NCBI RefSeq assembly: GCF_963576545.1
Contig: NC_083645.1
Span: 6,878,447 to 6,942,446, forward strand
Direction of reading: 5' to 3'
Length of the DNA: 64,000 nt
Origin: Limanda limanda
Lineage: Eukaryota; Chordata; Actinopteri; Pleuronectiformes; Pleuronectidae
The number at the start of each line of letters is the position of its first letter. Position 1 is the stretch's first letter. Shown here piece by piece: positions 1 to 12,109 of this stretch. The position numbers and the translations under genes were made by a program. Below the pieces are notes generated by a model. It did not search any database, was not told the DNA's origin, and saw only the letters and a program-made list of their open reading frames with translations.

Positions 1-129
1 ATTCAGTATGTACATGTGTGTGCGGATTGTTCAGTCTGATGTTACAGATGTTAGAACTCTGGTTCGGGAAAAACAACTGGAGTGAGACTAGAAGAGGACA
101 CTGTCTGTGTACCTCCAAGTGATCTCATA

Positions 130-275
130 TCAGTGGTGGGATGTAACAAAGTACACTTCCATTGCCTCTGATGCATTTTCTTTGTGGTCTAATAGAAAAG
201 AAAATATCCACGGTATTTTGAGGTAGCACAGAGTACTTTTATCCTGAATAAGTTAAGACACTTAGGTAAGAAATT
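130..275 (+). repeat. CAGTGGTGG-type dispersed teleost repeat
   Basis: atcagtggtgggatgtaacaaagtacac followed by ttttgaggtagcacagagtacttttatcc is a mutated copy of a fish DNA-transposon repeat that begins CAGTGGTGGAA and is full of AGTAC motifs. A second short copy of its start occurs at about 43371-43402. Identified from memory of the family. Confidence 0.5.
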
Positions 276-1424
276 ATCTGCTGCCCTTGAACTGTTAACA
301 ATGCAATTTTGTAATAAGTAATCAGTATAATTAGTATTGTATGTAGAAACCATGTGGTAACCATGGTGTACATGTAACTACATCAGAAAATGCAGGGATT
401 TTTCCTGATCACACAGTAAAAGGCAAAAAATATCTATTTTTGTCAATGTTCAATATTATTTAATTGTCAAATGTCAGTTTTAGTACGAATCAAACGATAA
501 GACTAGCATCATATTTTCCTTCGGTAGCAGATAAACCAAAACACAATTGAAAGCAACCTTATGGCTTTAGTAGGGACTTTTTATTTCCAGCACCAACCGG
601 TGAAGGGTTTAATTTATCAAGGGAAATATGTCCACTTCTACCGGACCGATTAGTATAAACTTTAGTACAGATGTTTTAAGTCCAAAGACAGTTGACTTTG
701 GTAATCCAAGGCTTTGTTTCTGGCACCACCATGGGGTGCACATTTGTGCCTTGAACTATTATATTGGGAAAAAATCCATTAAAGGAGCAGTGTGTAGACA
801 TTTTGAAGATTTTTTTGCAAAAATACGATTTATCTCACATAACTATGTTATAGTGACTGTATAATCACTGTAAATTTAAACCTATAGTGTTTTTGTTCCA
901 TAACAATGAGCCTTTTATACATACATCAGGAGCCCGTAATGCTTCCTCGGAGACTGCCATGCTGCACCGCTACGTTTCTACAGTAGCCATGAATGGACAA
1001 ACCAGGTTGAGATGGCCTTCATGTTTTTGAACATAGATGCACAAGGTGAAAATCATGGCCATAGTAACCTGACTGCCTCTCCAGGAGTTGGTTGGTCAGC
1101 TCCCTGTGCTTCTCTATTTTGTTGGCAAAATGATAATGTCAGGGATTGGGGTTGTAGGCTGGAACACTTTTTCTTTACTCAACATACTTAATAAATGACA
1201 AGTTTACAAGAGATAATATTTCTGCAACTTACTATACGTATATAGTATTCATATAATTATTTAGTGGTCTTGCTGACGTTTTACAGGCAATGACTGACAT
1301 GTACTGCACTGCCAATGTAACAGTAACATTACTCAGTAAGATGTTAACAAAGAGCCGGAGTATTTATAGCACTTTCCACTGTATTGGCCTTTTTTCTATC
1401 ATGCAGACCATGAAGTATAATTTC
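276..1424. other. Intergenic, no gene recognised
   Basis: AT-rich sequence with only short reading frames of no recognisable similarity, and no splice-linked coding series. Confidence 0.6.
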
Positions 1425-1800
1425 TGTAGATGGAAGGACGGATGCGGATGTCAAATCCAGAATTGGAAAAGCAAGAACAGCATTTAATATCTGAAACAAA
1501 ATATCATATATTAACAAAAAGCAAAGCAACAACATCAACACCTGTTGGACCGCACCAAGCAAGAGCCAGTCGAGCTATAAATCAGGAGAGGGAAGTGGAG
1601 TTGGATAGGCCATATACTTAGAAGAGACAATAAATCCATCACAAAGCAGGCACTAACTTGGAACCCAAAAGGCAAGAGGAGTAGAGGACAACCTATTATA
1701 TCTTGAGAAGATGCACAGAACAGCCCCTCTTTCTTCTGATGATAAAGAAAGAGGGGCTGTCATGGCAACATGTTGACCGAAAGGCACTAGACTGTAGCCA
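1425..1800 (+). pseudogene. Fragment of a non-LTR retrotransposon reverse transcriptase ORF 3' end
   Basis: Conceptual translation in shifting frames gives DADVKSRIGKARTAFN (from about 1440) and, further on, [18 protein letters not shown], two phrases typical of the C-terminal part of non-LTR retrotransposon ORF2 proteins in animals. The piece in between is shortened, and stops and frameshifts are present, so it is a dead fragment. A 16-bp perfect hairpin (1720-1735 with 1745-1760) lies in its 3' part. Confidence 0.6.
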
Positions 1801-1849
1801 CTAGATGCTACTTAATCCTATACACTTGCACTTTGTGTTTTGTGCTCAG

Positions 1850-2125
1850 GACAAGGACATTTTAGTCTGTTAACACACTAAACCCCATTGTTTGATATCA
1901 TACCTGCTTAGCACCAGCGTGTTAGCAGTGTCACTGTGAACGTGTTAGCATGCTAATGTGTTACCTAAGGGCAATTATGGGCCCACAGCCTTAGATAGCT
2001 GCTCACAATACAGTAGACTGATTTCATCCAAACTTGGCCACATCGATTGCCTGAGTCATTACATGATTTGCATTATTCAAGCCTGTACTACTATATCGTT
2101 TAGAATACATTTAAGAATGTGTTTA
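1850..2125 (-). repeat. Dispersed teleost repeat rich in GTTAGCATGCTAA
   Basis: Contains gtgttagcagtgtcactgtg, gtgttagcatgctaatgtg and catccaaacttggccacatcg, phrases of an abundant non-coding fish repeat that carries CTAGCATGGCTGTAGACT and ACATGATTTGCAT words. No ends were defined. Confidence 0.45.
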
Positions 2126-2789
2126 AAAATGTTCAAGAATAAACCTGTTTATGTTTCCAATGGGCCTCAGGGTGTGTGATGTATCCTGGTCAAATGTGTA
2201 CAGTAAATTATAGCACACATGTGTTTTCATGATATTTTAGCTTTCCACAGTGAAAGCAGAAACGTTTACATATGTCACAGGATTAGGGCCCACCGGCTGA
2301 GTCAGGATAAAACTGGAGCTCCAGTCAACAAGTGACTGATCCACGGGCTAATGTTTGGAATGGAACCGCTCCTCCACTAAAGGCACTACAAATAAACTGG
2401 GGCCTTCCTTTCAAAGTCACCGTGCTTTGATATCTGCTTCTCAGCCTTCAAGATTAAGATGTAGGGTAAAGAAACAAGGAGAAAGAACAGGCAGATTATA
2501 GAAAAATGGAGTTGGGGAGATTAAGCAGAGACAGGGGATGTATCATAATAAACCTCAGACATGATGGAAGATGAAGAGAATGAGACACATAGGAGTGAGA
2601 GATATAAAAGGTTAGAGACATACAAATGTTACGATAGAATAATATATCTGTCCCATGAACTTTCAACTGAGGGTCACACTAAACAACATGGATATAACCT
2701 GACTACATTGTATGCCTCTGTGCTGCCGTAGCTGGTGGCATTAGGTTTTTGGGTTGTCCGTCTGTCGCCCTCTTGTGATAAAGTTGTGC

Positions 2790-2865
2790 CGGGGAGGCTG
2801 TGGCTCGGGGGTAGAGTGGTTCATCCTCTTACCAGAGGGTCGCAAACTACTGAGCAAGATAACGG
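2790..2865 (+). repeat. tRNA-like SINE head fragment
   Basis: ggctgtggctcgggggtagagtggttc resembles the tRNA-derived A-box part of common teleost SINEs, followed by a degraded accept region (accagagggtcgcaa). It is short, with no recognisable tail. Confidence 0.5.
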
Positions 2866-2954
2866 CAGCGCTAATTTCTCATAGAAAAGGTGCATATCAT
2901 GCACGACTGAATCGATTAATTAACTAGATCGGTGCATCAAAAGAAGTACATGAC

Positions 2955-3300
2955 ACTTGATTGGAGACTTATTAACGGAATGCACTCAACAAATCATCAG
3001 CACTGTGGGGGTAGTGGAGAGACTTCTAGCTAAACCAGGGAGGGTAATTGGCCCGGCAGAGTCTAGTTGGCGAATCACTCTCCCTGGATATAAAAACAGC
3101 TGAGAGAGCTGCCAGGAGGAGACTGAGGACTGACACATAGGAGAGGGCTGAGAGCTGAGCTGCCACACCATTTAAAGAGGTTATGTTGTCGGACAATCTA
3201 AGTTTAGTTTTCTGAATTTATGTTTGATCTATTGAAATAAAGGATGTTAAGTGGTATCTGGCTACTGTCTTGTTGTGTTGGGAGACCCTGGTTCGCAAGA
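2955..3300 (+). repeat. Possible solitary LTR-like sequence
   Basis: TATAAAAA at 3089-3096 is followed about 140 bases later by AATAAA at 3236-3241 and then TGTTGTGTTGGGAGACC, a TATA / polyadenylation order like the U3-R-U5 of an LTR. No matching second LTR, target duplication or viral coding region was found, so this could equally be an ordinary promoter-like or repeat sequence. Confidence 0.25.
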
Positions 3301-5825
3301 GACTTTGCAACAACTACTATGAATAATATAAATAAAACCAGTTTTCAGTGTAATACCAGTTTGAAAGGTTAAAAGTGAGGGACTGTCTTGAAAAGAGAAA
3401 TTGATGATCCCCCAGAAAGGTGCCTCAGAGCTGATTTTGTAGGGGAAGTTTATTGCCACTAGTTCATCTGTCCAATCTAAGCAGGAGTCTGACTTGGTGT
3501 ATGGACTCTTCATTGTTCTGCTGTTTGGTACAGCTGCCAAAAGAGAGAGAGCAGTAGATCTTCAACTCTGACATGAATGAGCCACAGGAATGTTTATGTA
3601 CATGAGTGTGCACACACTGCTCCAAAATAAACACATCACATGCCTTACATAAAACATTACAAGACGGAGGAAAAGACGCCTGTCAAAACAGGATGCAAAG
3701 CTTGGTATTACTTTCAATGACCCATTTGTATGTAAGTATGTCCATTTTTGTGTTTTGGTGGCTGCAGGTGAGTGTTAGGGCACAAGAATGCTAGTGAGAC
3801 TTGGCCCATGATGACTGATTTGTACAAGCGTGCTGATATAAAAATACGCCCACAGTTGTCTCCGGTTTGAGACAAGTGAGGATTAGAAAAGAATGAATGA
3901 ACTACTTCATGTTATAAATATGGAAAATGTACAGCTCTCTGCTCAGCCCTCTCTTAATCTACAAACAGTTTGAATACGTAAAGGTCAGATTGGCTGAGTT
4001 TTATTTCAACCGAGGAAAAAGCACACAGTTGTCCATTTGAATGCAGTCACAGGTGAGGGCTGGGATCAACTCATTATTAGATAATAATTACCACAGTAAA
4101 ATACAATACATGTGAAATGACTAAAACAAATTTGATGACCTGGTAAAGTCTTTTAAAAATGTTGTATTATTTGTGTTTTCAACTGCTGTTGTTATAGTGA
4201 CAAAGAATCATTAATTTAACTGACTTTCAGTATAGCACAGAAAAGTAACTTTAAGGTTAAAAACCCAATGGTGAACATGGTCTCCCTGCTGGTCACCTCG
4301 AACATGGAGAACAACTTGCCTTTTTAATTCTGTCTGTTGTACAAAGCAACAGTTTCCAACGGGAACATTAATTATACAAGTATAGGCAAAGCTAGATGGG
4401 ATCGACTGGAGGTTGGTGATAAACCGATGGTATCAAGCCACATAAATGACACATAAATAGTTTTGTGGTGGAGGCTTGCCCTTTTTTATTATTGTGATTA
4501 TCTGGGTTTGGCTGTAAGATTCAGGAGTAGTTCAATGAGGAAAAGTTGTGCACTAACCAGAATGTTGGTGATTCGATCCCTGGCTCCTCCCTGCTTGCCA
4601 ATGTGTCCCTGGGGGCCAGACACTGAACCCCCGCTACATCCTAAAAAAACGACGTTTTAATTTAAAAACGGCATGTTCAAACTTCAACAATCTCTGTTCA
4701 AACAAGCGTTTTTGGTCCGGATCAGTCTGTCCATACTAATTCACATGAAAATGTATATCATGTGACCACTCGCGTACATTGGACATATGTACAGAAAGAA
4801 TTGGTTGTTGCAGAAAGAGTTAGGCTACAAATGGCTATCAAAAGTAATAATAACTCGTCCCTATACAAATGTAAGCAGTTCATTGTAAAATTAATAATTG
4901 TTGGAACTGTTAGAAAAGACAACAGAGACACCACCACTTGTAATTGATTATCTATGTTGTGTTCTACACTCGTAGATGAGACTAATGCCGGTTGTTTTCT
5001 TCCAGAAGGGGGTCATGTAGTAGGAGCCTGAAGAATCAGTGAAGGCCACTTTATGTCCGAAAAGTCGCGATTAGCAAGCGATTGTGACGTTTACAAACAT
5101 CTCTGTTTCTGTCCGTCCAGACTAAATCGCAGCTCCAGTTTTCAAGCCAAGATGGCCAGCAGTGTTTCCAAACCGTTTGGGTGGCTCTGATACAATAATG
5201 GACGATGGGTATATCTGTGGCAAAGTCTATTCTAGACTATTGTGCAAAAATAAAGATTGCTTGCTAAACATTAATGGCTGCATCTCTTTCTCCTCCCTTT
5301 TTTTTTATAAGAGTGAAGCAAGAGGTGAAGCACACCAACAAAAGTGCTGTGCACATAAGGCTGTGCACTATTCCAGTTAAACTTGGGCAATGAATGGGCA
5401 GCTCAAGTGTTTACAAATGGTCCTAACACAATGAAACCTATTACAGAGTCAACAAGCACAATAACAGCCATATTTAGCTCATACATGCCATCATGTTATG
5501 AAAAGCTTAGATATTCTATTAGACAAAGATTGTCTTCAATCCTGTAAACGTCTGTGTCAACATAACCGAGGTGTGTTGCCACCATGTGTCAACAGTGCAG
5601 GTATACACATACAATAGCAGAGCTTCAAGGACAAAAATACTTTTAAAAACTCCTCATCCTGTTTGTATCACTGTACATGGTATCCAGGTTGATCACATGA
5701 ACAAAACTGACTGTCTGCCAACTTTTGAAAAAAGCGTGTCAGAGTATGTAGCTGCCGGCACAGGCTCGACATCTACAGACGGATTATTATAATTGTCTAA
5801 TCTGTATTCAGAAACTGTAATGTAT
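3301..5825. other. Intergenic, repeat remnants only
   Basis: Apart from the SINE piece at 4535-4640 and a stretch at about 4640-5110 with gacgttttaatt and gcgtttttggtcc words typical of degraded fish MITEs, no gene or RNA is visible. Confidence 0.55.
4535..4640 (+). repeat. tRNA-like SINE fragment
   Basis: Contains aaccagaatgttggtgattcgatccctggctcc, a B-box-like GGTTCGATCC region, followed by ccaatgtgtccctgggggccagacactgaacccc. The latter is a slightly mutated form of the fish SINE phrase ending in ACACTGAACCCC. The head is degraded. Confidence 0.6.
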
Positions 5826-6185
5826 CTCAGGAGGGAGAAAAGGGAGCAAGAGGGAGGTGGAGGGACGGGAAAGGTGAAAGCATGTAAAGAGGAAAACAGG
5901 CAGAGAGGGGAAGAGAGAAAAAAAGCATAGAAAGAGAGAAGGCATAGAAAATAGACAGACGCACAAAGGAGAAAAAGAAAGGAAATGGTGAGGAAGTGAT
6001 AATGTTTCAACCAGGGAAAAAGAGACAAAGCGTTTTAGGGAGGGCGAGCGAGGCGTAGGTGAAAGCAGCGAGAGGGAGCGAGCGGGACAGGAGATGAGAA
6101 GGTGAAGGAAGGAGCGTAGGTGTAAAAGGGGATGGAGAAGCCTCTGCATTCCACACAGTTACAGAACGAGACGAGGAAGAGGAGT
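5826..6185 (+). repeat. Long purine (GA-rich) tract
   Basis: About 360 bases nearly all G/A on the + strand (ggaggg, gagagag, aaagg blocks), with few pyrimidine breaks. It lies just upstream of the putative mxra5 untranslated exon. Any reading frame through it on the minus strand is compositional (Ser/Pro/Leu/Phe-rich). Confidence 0.85.
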
Positions 6186-6230
6186 TAATCTGAAATCCAG
6201 ATGCCATATGGACCAACAGAAGGTCAAACT

Positions 6231-6251
6231 AACACACACACACACACACAA
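6231..6251 (+). repeat. (AC)n microsatellite
   Basis: Uninterrupted AC dinucleotides, followed by agagag, just before the putative mxra5 5' exon. Confidence 0.9.
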
Positions 6252-6254
6252 AGA

Positions 6255-6478
6255 GAGACTCAGAGCTCCCCTCTCTCCTTCATAGACGTCAGGACCTCAG
6301 TGGCTTTACAAGTCAGCAAACCTCCAGGGACCAAAACATCAAGTGGATACTTTTTATGCCTGTTTTTCTTGTAAAACTCTGACTTTCCAGCCTCCAGTGA
6401 AAACTAAAGGATTCGTTTTTGGGGTCTTTTTTGCCCTTAAACTGTTTATTCTTTCAACTCTTCTGCAGGAGTTTTCAG
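6255..6478 (+). other. mxra5: Putative untranslated first exon of mxra5
   Basis: A strong donor (cag followed by gtaagt) begins at 6479, and the next good acceptor on this strand is that of the start-codon exon at 11984. The region just upstream has no long reading frame, and no TATA box is obvious. The 5' limit given is arbitrary. This is inference from one splice signal plus position; a cDNA end would decide it. Confidence 0.35.
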
Positions 6479-9400
6479 GTAAGTCTCTTGTGTATGTTTT
6501 TTTCTTTTATATAATGAGAACTTACTAAATGCTCCCAGGTGTAAAAGGCAACTTTAACAGAGGCTTACATTGAACGCTTTTTTTGATTTGGAGATTGTAC
6601 TTTTAAAAAATCTTCTCACATGTTGATGCAGCAGCCTGAAAGTGAATGGAGTGATTTTCTACCAGGTGTCTGAGCGTAACTGAGAGAAATGTCTGCTATC
6701 TAATTGTCATCATTCAGAGCTGTCAGTTTAGTAAGTTTGAGTTGTCTGACGAACGTGAACAAGGAAGCAAAGTGACGGTTTTACATCCATTTTTGTCTTT
6801 GCAACCTTGAGGAATGCCGTTGGACTCCGAAATCTGATTTCATACTTCCTGTCATGTGGTGACAGATGTGGTCAGTCACACTAATTTAACCATTGATTGA
6901 CTTTTACCTGCAGAACAGTGTGAAACAGAGTCTACTTCTTACATGCATGTAACCTATTGCTGTCCATGAGTCCCCCCAAAAAAAGATTGCCACATGATTG
7001 TTTTCAAAGAGCATCTAAAATTGCAAATGTTTACACATGAATGACATACTGTGCACAAGAGTCACTCGTTTCTGAAAAACACAGCCTGTTGCTGGGGAGG
7101 TTTGTTTACTGCAACCAGTTCCCTTTGGCATTTCAATCATATTGCTACCAGTGAGCTCTTCAAGCGCTGAGTATAAATACACTCAAGTATTTATTAGCCA
7201 CACGCAGCATTGTTGTAACGACTAGCGGGCCAGCTTTCTGTAACAATAAGCAGAGAGGCAGAATAAAGCTTTCAAGAGATGCTTATGTATGAAGCATTTA
7301 AAGTTTGTTTGAAAGCCACATGAGCATCTGCAGCCATGCAAAAACGGACAGATTTACTGCCAACGCTTAGAAGAAATCTGTAAGCAATCTGCACGTGAAA
7401 ATGGTTAAAAATAGTTTTCAATTAGCAGCCATTCAAAGGATTTTTGTTCCTGACGCCATGTATTCAGTGTGAGGGCAAAACATTGCTTTGTGAGACAAAG
7501 CAAAAAAAACACATTTTATAACATCTGTAAATGCAAAAAGGGCTTTTAAAATGAAAATGAACTCTAATTAGCATCAGAACTCATAGAAAATAATGAAAAA
7601 TGTCTCTCTATGTCATATATCTAAATAATTCCACATAGTCATTTGTGAAAAGTAGCATACACTGTCAAAAATACATGTGTATCAGTTATAAAAAGGACAT
7701 GTTTAACATGCTAAATTACATTTGGACACTGGTTGTTATCCAGTGGTCACAATTAACAAATTATGATGAAAGAGATTTCTGAATGAGGGTACCCAGTATG
7801 GTCAGCATATGATTCCACAAATGGAAAACTTGTGGGAATCATATTCGTAGTCCTCTCTTGACATGTGTTATCTTGAATAGAGCAGCTGCGACTTGGCTCT
7901 CAGTCAGTTTAATGCTTTTGACATTAAGATGTATTGGCCTCACTGAGACATTCTTAAAGGAATACACCATGTTTTAAGGAGATTAATTTAACTTTTGATT
8001 AGCTAAGAACGATTACTTACAGAAACCAATCACACTGGACGTCATGTATACAATGAGAATGATGAATAAACACATGGTCATGTTTTCCTTTACTGTAGGT
8101 AATAATATCCTGGTTAAACTAATATGATTTAGGTCAGACAGAGATTTCTCCATTTATACACATATTAAATTAGGTTACTGGAACAAGTGAAAGGATGGAT
8201 ACTTCAAAACCTTGCCCAGTCAAACCTTAACCAAAGGCTTGGTACTGGTTTATGTGTGTTACTTTTCCATTGTGACCACACTTAAATTGAGATTACATTG
8301 CAAGTTATTTATGAAAATTACACATACAGGCCTAATTAAACCTCCACAGCATGATTTGGCTCATAACATGATTCAGTTACTGTTTGAATTTAAAGTACAG
8401 AATAAGTCTGTGATAATAAGATGGAAAGAAGTCCAAGCCATATTGTAAAAAGACAAAGGAATGTGCCAGGGAACATCTGATTTTGATAAGAAGGAGTGCC
8501 GATACGTGTAGTGCTCTGCCTCTTTTGGTGGAAGAACAGCGCTTTATCTTTGTCAGGTGAGAACCTAGGAGCGGTACTAAGTGATTCCATAGCACAAAGG
8601 AAGCCTTATTTTTGTTGCTCATCTTTGTTTCTTTTTGCTATCCCCTCATCTTATCAGACTTTCCTTTCCCTCTCTCTCTCTGTCTCCAGTGTGCTTACAC
8701 AAGAGAGCTGTTAAAACCATGGAGGAGAGTCAGCACCAGTGGGAAACTAGCTTTCACTTGCCATCATAATACCCCTTCATATTGGAGGCCAACACTGAGT
8801 GGACACCTTTATTGCTGTGTTAAACCAATGCAGGAGCTGTAGGAGCAGCTTTGGGTCATACCTGAGTCGTAGCATGGATTCAGGTCACGAAACAGCTAAT
8901 AAACTGCACTCAATTTTCTTTCACATGCTTTAAAAAATATACCACGTACGGCTAAACTAATATGAACAATATGGGGCATTCTTTGGGTAAGTATCCTATG
9001 ACCAGGTGCTGCCTTAAAAAAAAGTACCAGTTTTTATTATACAAGTTTTTTACAAGTTTCCACAAGGTGGAAAAGTCATTAGAGAGCTGAGGCCCCAGGT
9101 TCAAGCTCGTGTGTCACAAAGCATATCCTCCTTTTCAAGTATCCTTGACCACAGGGAAGAATATCAAACAGCTCTAGACCTTCTGTTCTGTAGTTGACCC
9201 CTGACCTCCATGAGGACGAAAGAGAACAGAGTCTGTGGATAAATAAATAATTACTGTACCTTTAAAAAAAATGTAAATTCACATCATTAAGAAACATTTC
9301 TAATTTGAGCACTAAAAAGCCTTCTTACTCAACGTGCTTGGCACCAAGCATCAAACAGATAAGATTAGATAACTGCTTATATTTCACTACCAGAGAGAAA

Positions 9401-9941
9401 TATTTAATAAGTTGTTCTGGACAAAAACAAAGTTGTTGCTTTGTGAGTGAAGAGTGGAGTATTTTTGTCGAGTTGACTGGAAGTCGACCATGGCCGGTCC
9501 AACTAAAAATATTACTTACATTATATGTTAGCAGGGAGGGTTTTATCTCAAACTACTGCTGTGCCTAAGAACAGCCTGTCAGAGCAGGTAGTGAGGCTTT
9601 AGATTCTAGTCGTAATGTTAACCCAGACAATAATGTCAAATACAGTAGGTAAAGCTATCAGTCACCGTAATGTTTATTGCAGTTGTGAGAGTGTAATATT
9701 CCAAAGCTGACATATGTGTGGTCTCTACCTTGTAGGACCAAGTACTACAGAAGCATGATTTTCTTGCTATTGGGAGTATTACATTTGTTATTATTCTCAC
9801 CAACTGTCACACTGTCTGAAGATGGAAACAATTCATTTGATGTGTGTGCACAAACAAAACCATCAGTGAGCCTGACCGACCTCTATAGCCTCTGTAGGTT
9901 AATGTGTCTGTTAGAGCAGGAAGTACAAACTGTGCATGCTA

Positions 9942-9944
<3 letters not shown>

Positions 9945-9973
<29 letters not shown>

Positions 9974-10024
9974 TTGTGTGTGCGTGTGTGTTTATGTGTA
10001 TGAGAGAGAGAGAGAGAGAGAGAG
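9945..10024 (+). repeat. (TG)n followed by (AG)n microsatellite
   Basis: Interrupted TG array from about 9945 to 9999 running directly into gagaga repeats to 10024; in mxra5 intron 1. Confidence 0.9.
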
Positions 10025-10116
10025 ATAAAGAGCGTGTATGATAATAATTCAGTTATTAAAATGATACAAAATCATGATTCAGGTCTCTCTCAGTCTTCCT
10101 CTCTCTCACTCTCTCT

Positions 10117-10345
10117 CTCTCTCCAACACAAACACGCACACATTCTTGTACTTCCATCTTAAGTACACAATTAAATGCCTAACCCTAAACTTAACCTAAT
10201 TTTAACCCTGGCCCGAGAAGCAAGTCTTAACCCTGAAACAAGCCATTTCAAAGAGTGAGGATCGGTCAAAATGGCCTCACTCCGTAAGGTCAATGCTCAA
10301 AAAGCTCCACAAATATTTAAGTATAAGTACACACACACAGCTGTT
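10117..10345. repeat. Interspersed repeat with CCTAACCCTAA-like interior
   Basis: The segment aattaaatgcctaaccctaaacttaacctaattttaaccctggcc followed by gagtgaggatcggtcaaaatggcctcactccgtaaggtc is a widely dispersed fish repeat; the phrases gtgaggacc...aaaatggcctcac form its inverted ends. It is in mxra5 intron 1 and non-coding. Confidence 0.55.
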
Positions 10346-11983
10346 AGGTGAATTAGCCTTCCTGTGAGGAGAGAAGACAGACCTACAAGTGGAAACCAGA
10401 AACCCCAAACTGGCCTCTAATGACTTCAAATATGTTCGGGTGTTGTTGGGTTTTACCTGTGAATGTTTCTCCGTCTTTTTTTCCACTCACTTCTTTCCCC
10501 CTTCACAGAGTTGACTATCAGATTAATGCGTGCAGGGGTGTGTGTTTCAGTGAGTGAGGCTGCATGTAATTGGCATGTAATGTCCTCAAACAGCATGTTA
10601 ACGTTTAAACCAACATAGCCTCTGCCAAACCACCTGGCACTGCAGCAAACCACCACTGCCAATGTTAAGTGGTTGTTTTCCGTAAAACTGTGAATTGTAA
10701 TGAATTGTACTGCAATCTTTTCTATTCCAGTGTTTTGTATGAGCTGTGACTTGAGACATTATTATCAACAGCTGATTTGTCTATTGTGAGTCAACAAATA
10801 TATCGTGGATAGAATGGATAAGAGAGGATTTGCATTCCACTGAGTTACCTGAGGGAAGGTGCAGAGAAGACAGGCAGGATTTATATGAGCTGGGGTTCAA
10901 AGCTCCTGGAGGGCAAATAGTTTGGTATAAAGATAGCTGCTTCTGTTGTCAATATATTCAGTTAAGGAGTATTTTCTCACATGTTAACGCTCTCTCTCGG
11001 TCCATCAAATGCTATCATGTGATTACTTTCTTTCTTTCATTTTTTCCCTATTTCTTCATCTTTTTATTATCTATGTAACATTTGTGGCAGCACCAGCCTA
11101 GACCTGTGTAAAATGCTTATTAATGTAGTTAATTTTGCACGTCATTATGGTAATTTTCTCTTTTATAATGTCTAGCCCAAGCTGAAAACTTCTAGTTAGG
11201 TACTGTCTTTCTTATAAGTCATCTGGTGTCAGGAGTAAAAAAAAAGAAAAGAAATATCAGCTTAATATGTATGAGTACATATGGAGAACTATCACCCAAC
11301 CAGTTTTTTGTTTTGATTTAGTGTCACCAGTCTCATAAGTGTTGATTCCATCTACGACAGACACAGTAGCTGTTTAACTGCTCAGTTACCTGCACAACAA
11401 AACAGCAAAGTTAGCGGATTTGAAGAGTTAGATATGTCCCTAAGGAGTTGTTGGAGACCAAAAACCATATCTCCAAATAAGTGGTATTGTTGTTTAGTAT
11501 CTGCTGGAAGTGTATGAACTCCAAAGCTTTTCAAATAAACTTTATGATAAAATAACATGTCAGTGTTGTATTCAGTGTGACTGTCCAGCCGTCAAGTGGC
11601 CAAAAAAGTCAGTTAATGCAGTTGCATTATTCTTTTTGCTAAGCTACTGTCCTCAATGACCCCTTCTCAACTTCCAAGAATCAGGGTTCACTAGATGAAC
11701 ATGTCTGGGACATAGTGTGGTTATGGAGGTATCCATTTATTATCAAAAATTATCATTCATCACGTTGCGCCATCTGTTCTTTGAAGTGCTTATCCTGTTC
11801 AGAGTTGCAGGCACTGGCAAGAGTTATTGGAGGATAGGCTGTGTACAAGTTGCTTTACAGTTACAACATCTACTCGAAATATACATCAACAGCAATGGTA
11901 GAAACTGAGGGACCAGTTTATTAGTTACACTAAAGTTACACTTTAAACTTACAGTTTAAAATGTTTAAAATTCCTTCCTTCAG

Positions 11984-12109
11984 GTGTATTGATGGCGTGA
12001 GCAGTCAGACAGCCGTCCAGTCATGGCGCTCTGGTGGTGCGCCAAGATCTGCTGCAGGTTGGCAGCAGCGTGGTTTCCTCTGCTCCTCTCATCACTGCTG
12101 TGGCAAACG
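11984..12109 (+). other. mxra5: mxra5 exon with start codon and signal peptide
   Basis: A pyrimidine-rich acceptor (ttccttccttcag) precedes 11984 and a donor (gtaaat) follows 12109. The ATG at 12023 begins a 29-residue piece rich in Leu/Ala/Trp ending LLLSSLLWQT, typical of a secretion leader. The 39 bases before the ATG would be 5' UTR. The reading frame passes in phase 0 to the next exon at 12665, which carries the cysteine-rich LRR cap. Confidence 0.8.

Larger units (their letters stand above)
6479..11983 (+). other. Putative first intron of mxra5
   Basis: Lies between the 6479 donor and the 11983 acceptor. It contains the TG/AG microsatellite and the repeat at 10117. No coding exon is recognised. 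Confidence 0.4.

Noticed and set aside
2904..2932. gatcggtgcatc word resembling the end of the hAT-like element
   Set aside because: Only about 11 bases match and no partner end or target duplication was found nearby.
5693..6216. Minus-strand Ser/Leu/Pro/Phe-rich frames
   Set aside because: They are translations of the purine tract's complementary strand and have no coding character.
10170..10240. CCCTAA-like words, considered as an interstitial telomere repeat
   Set aside because: The words are irregular and embedded in a dispersed repeat with its own flanking sequence; there is no TTAGGG array.
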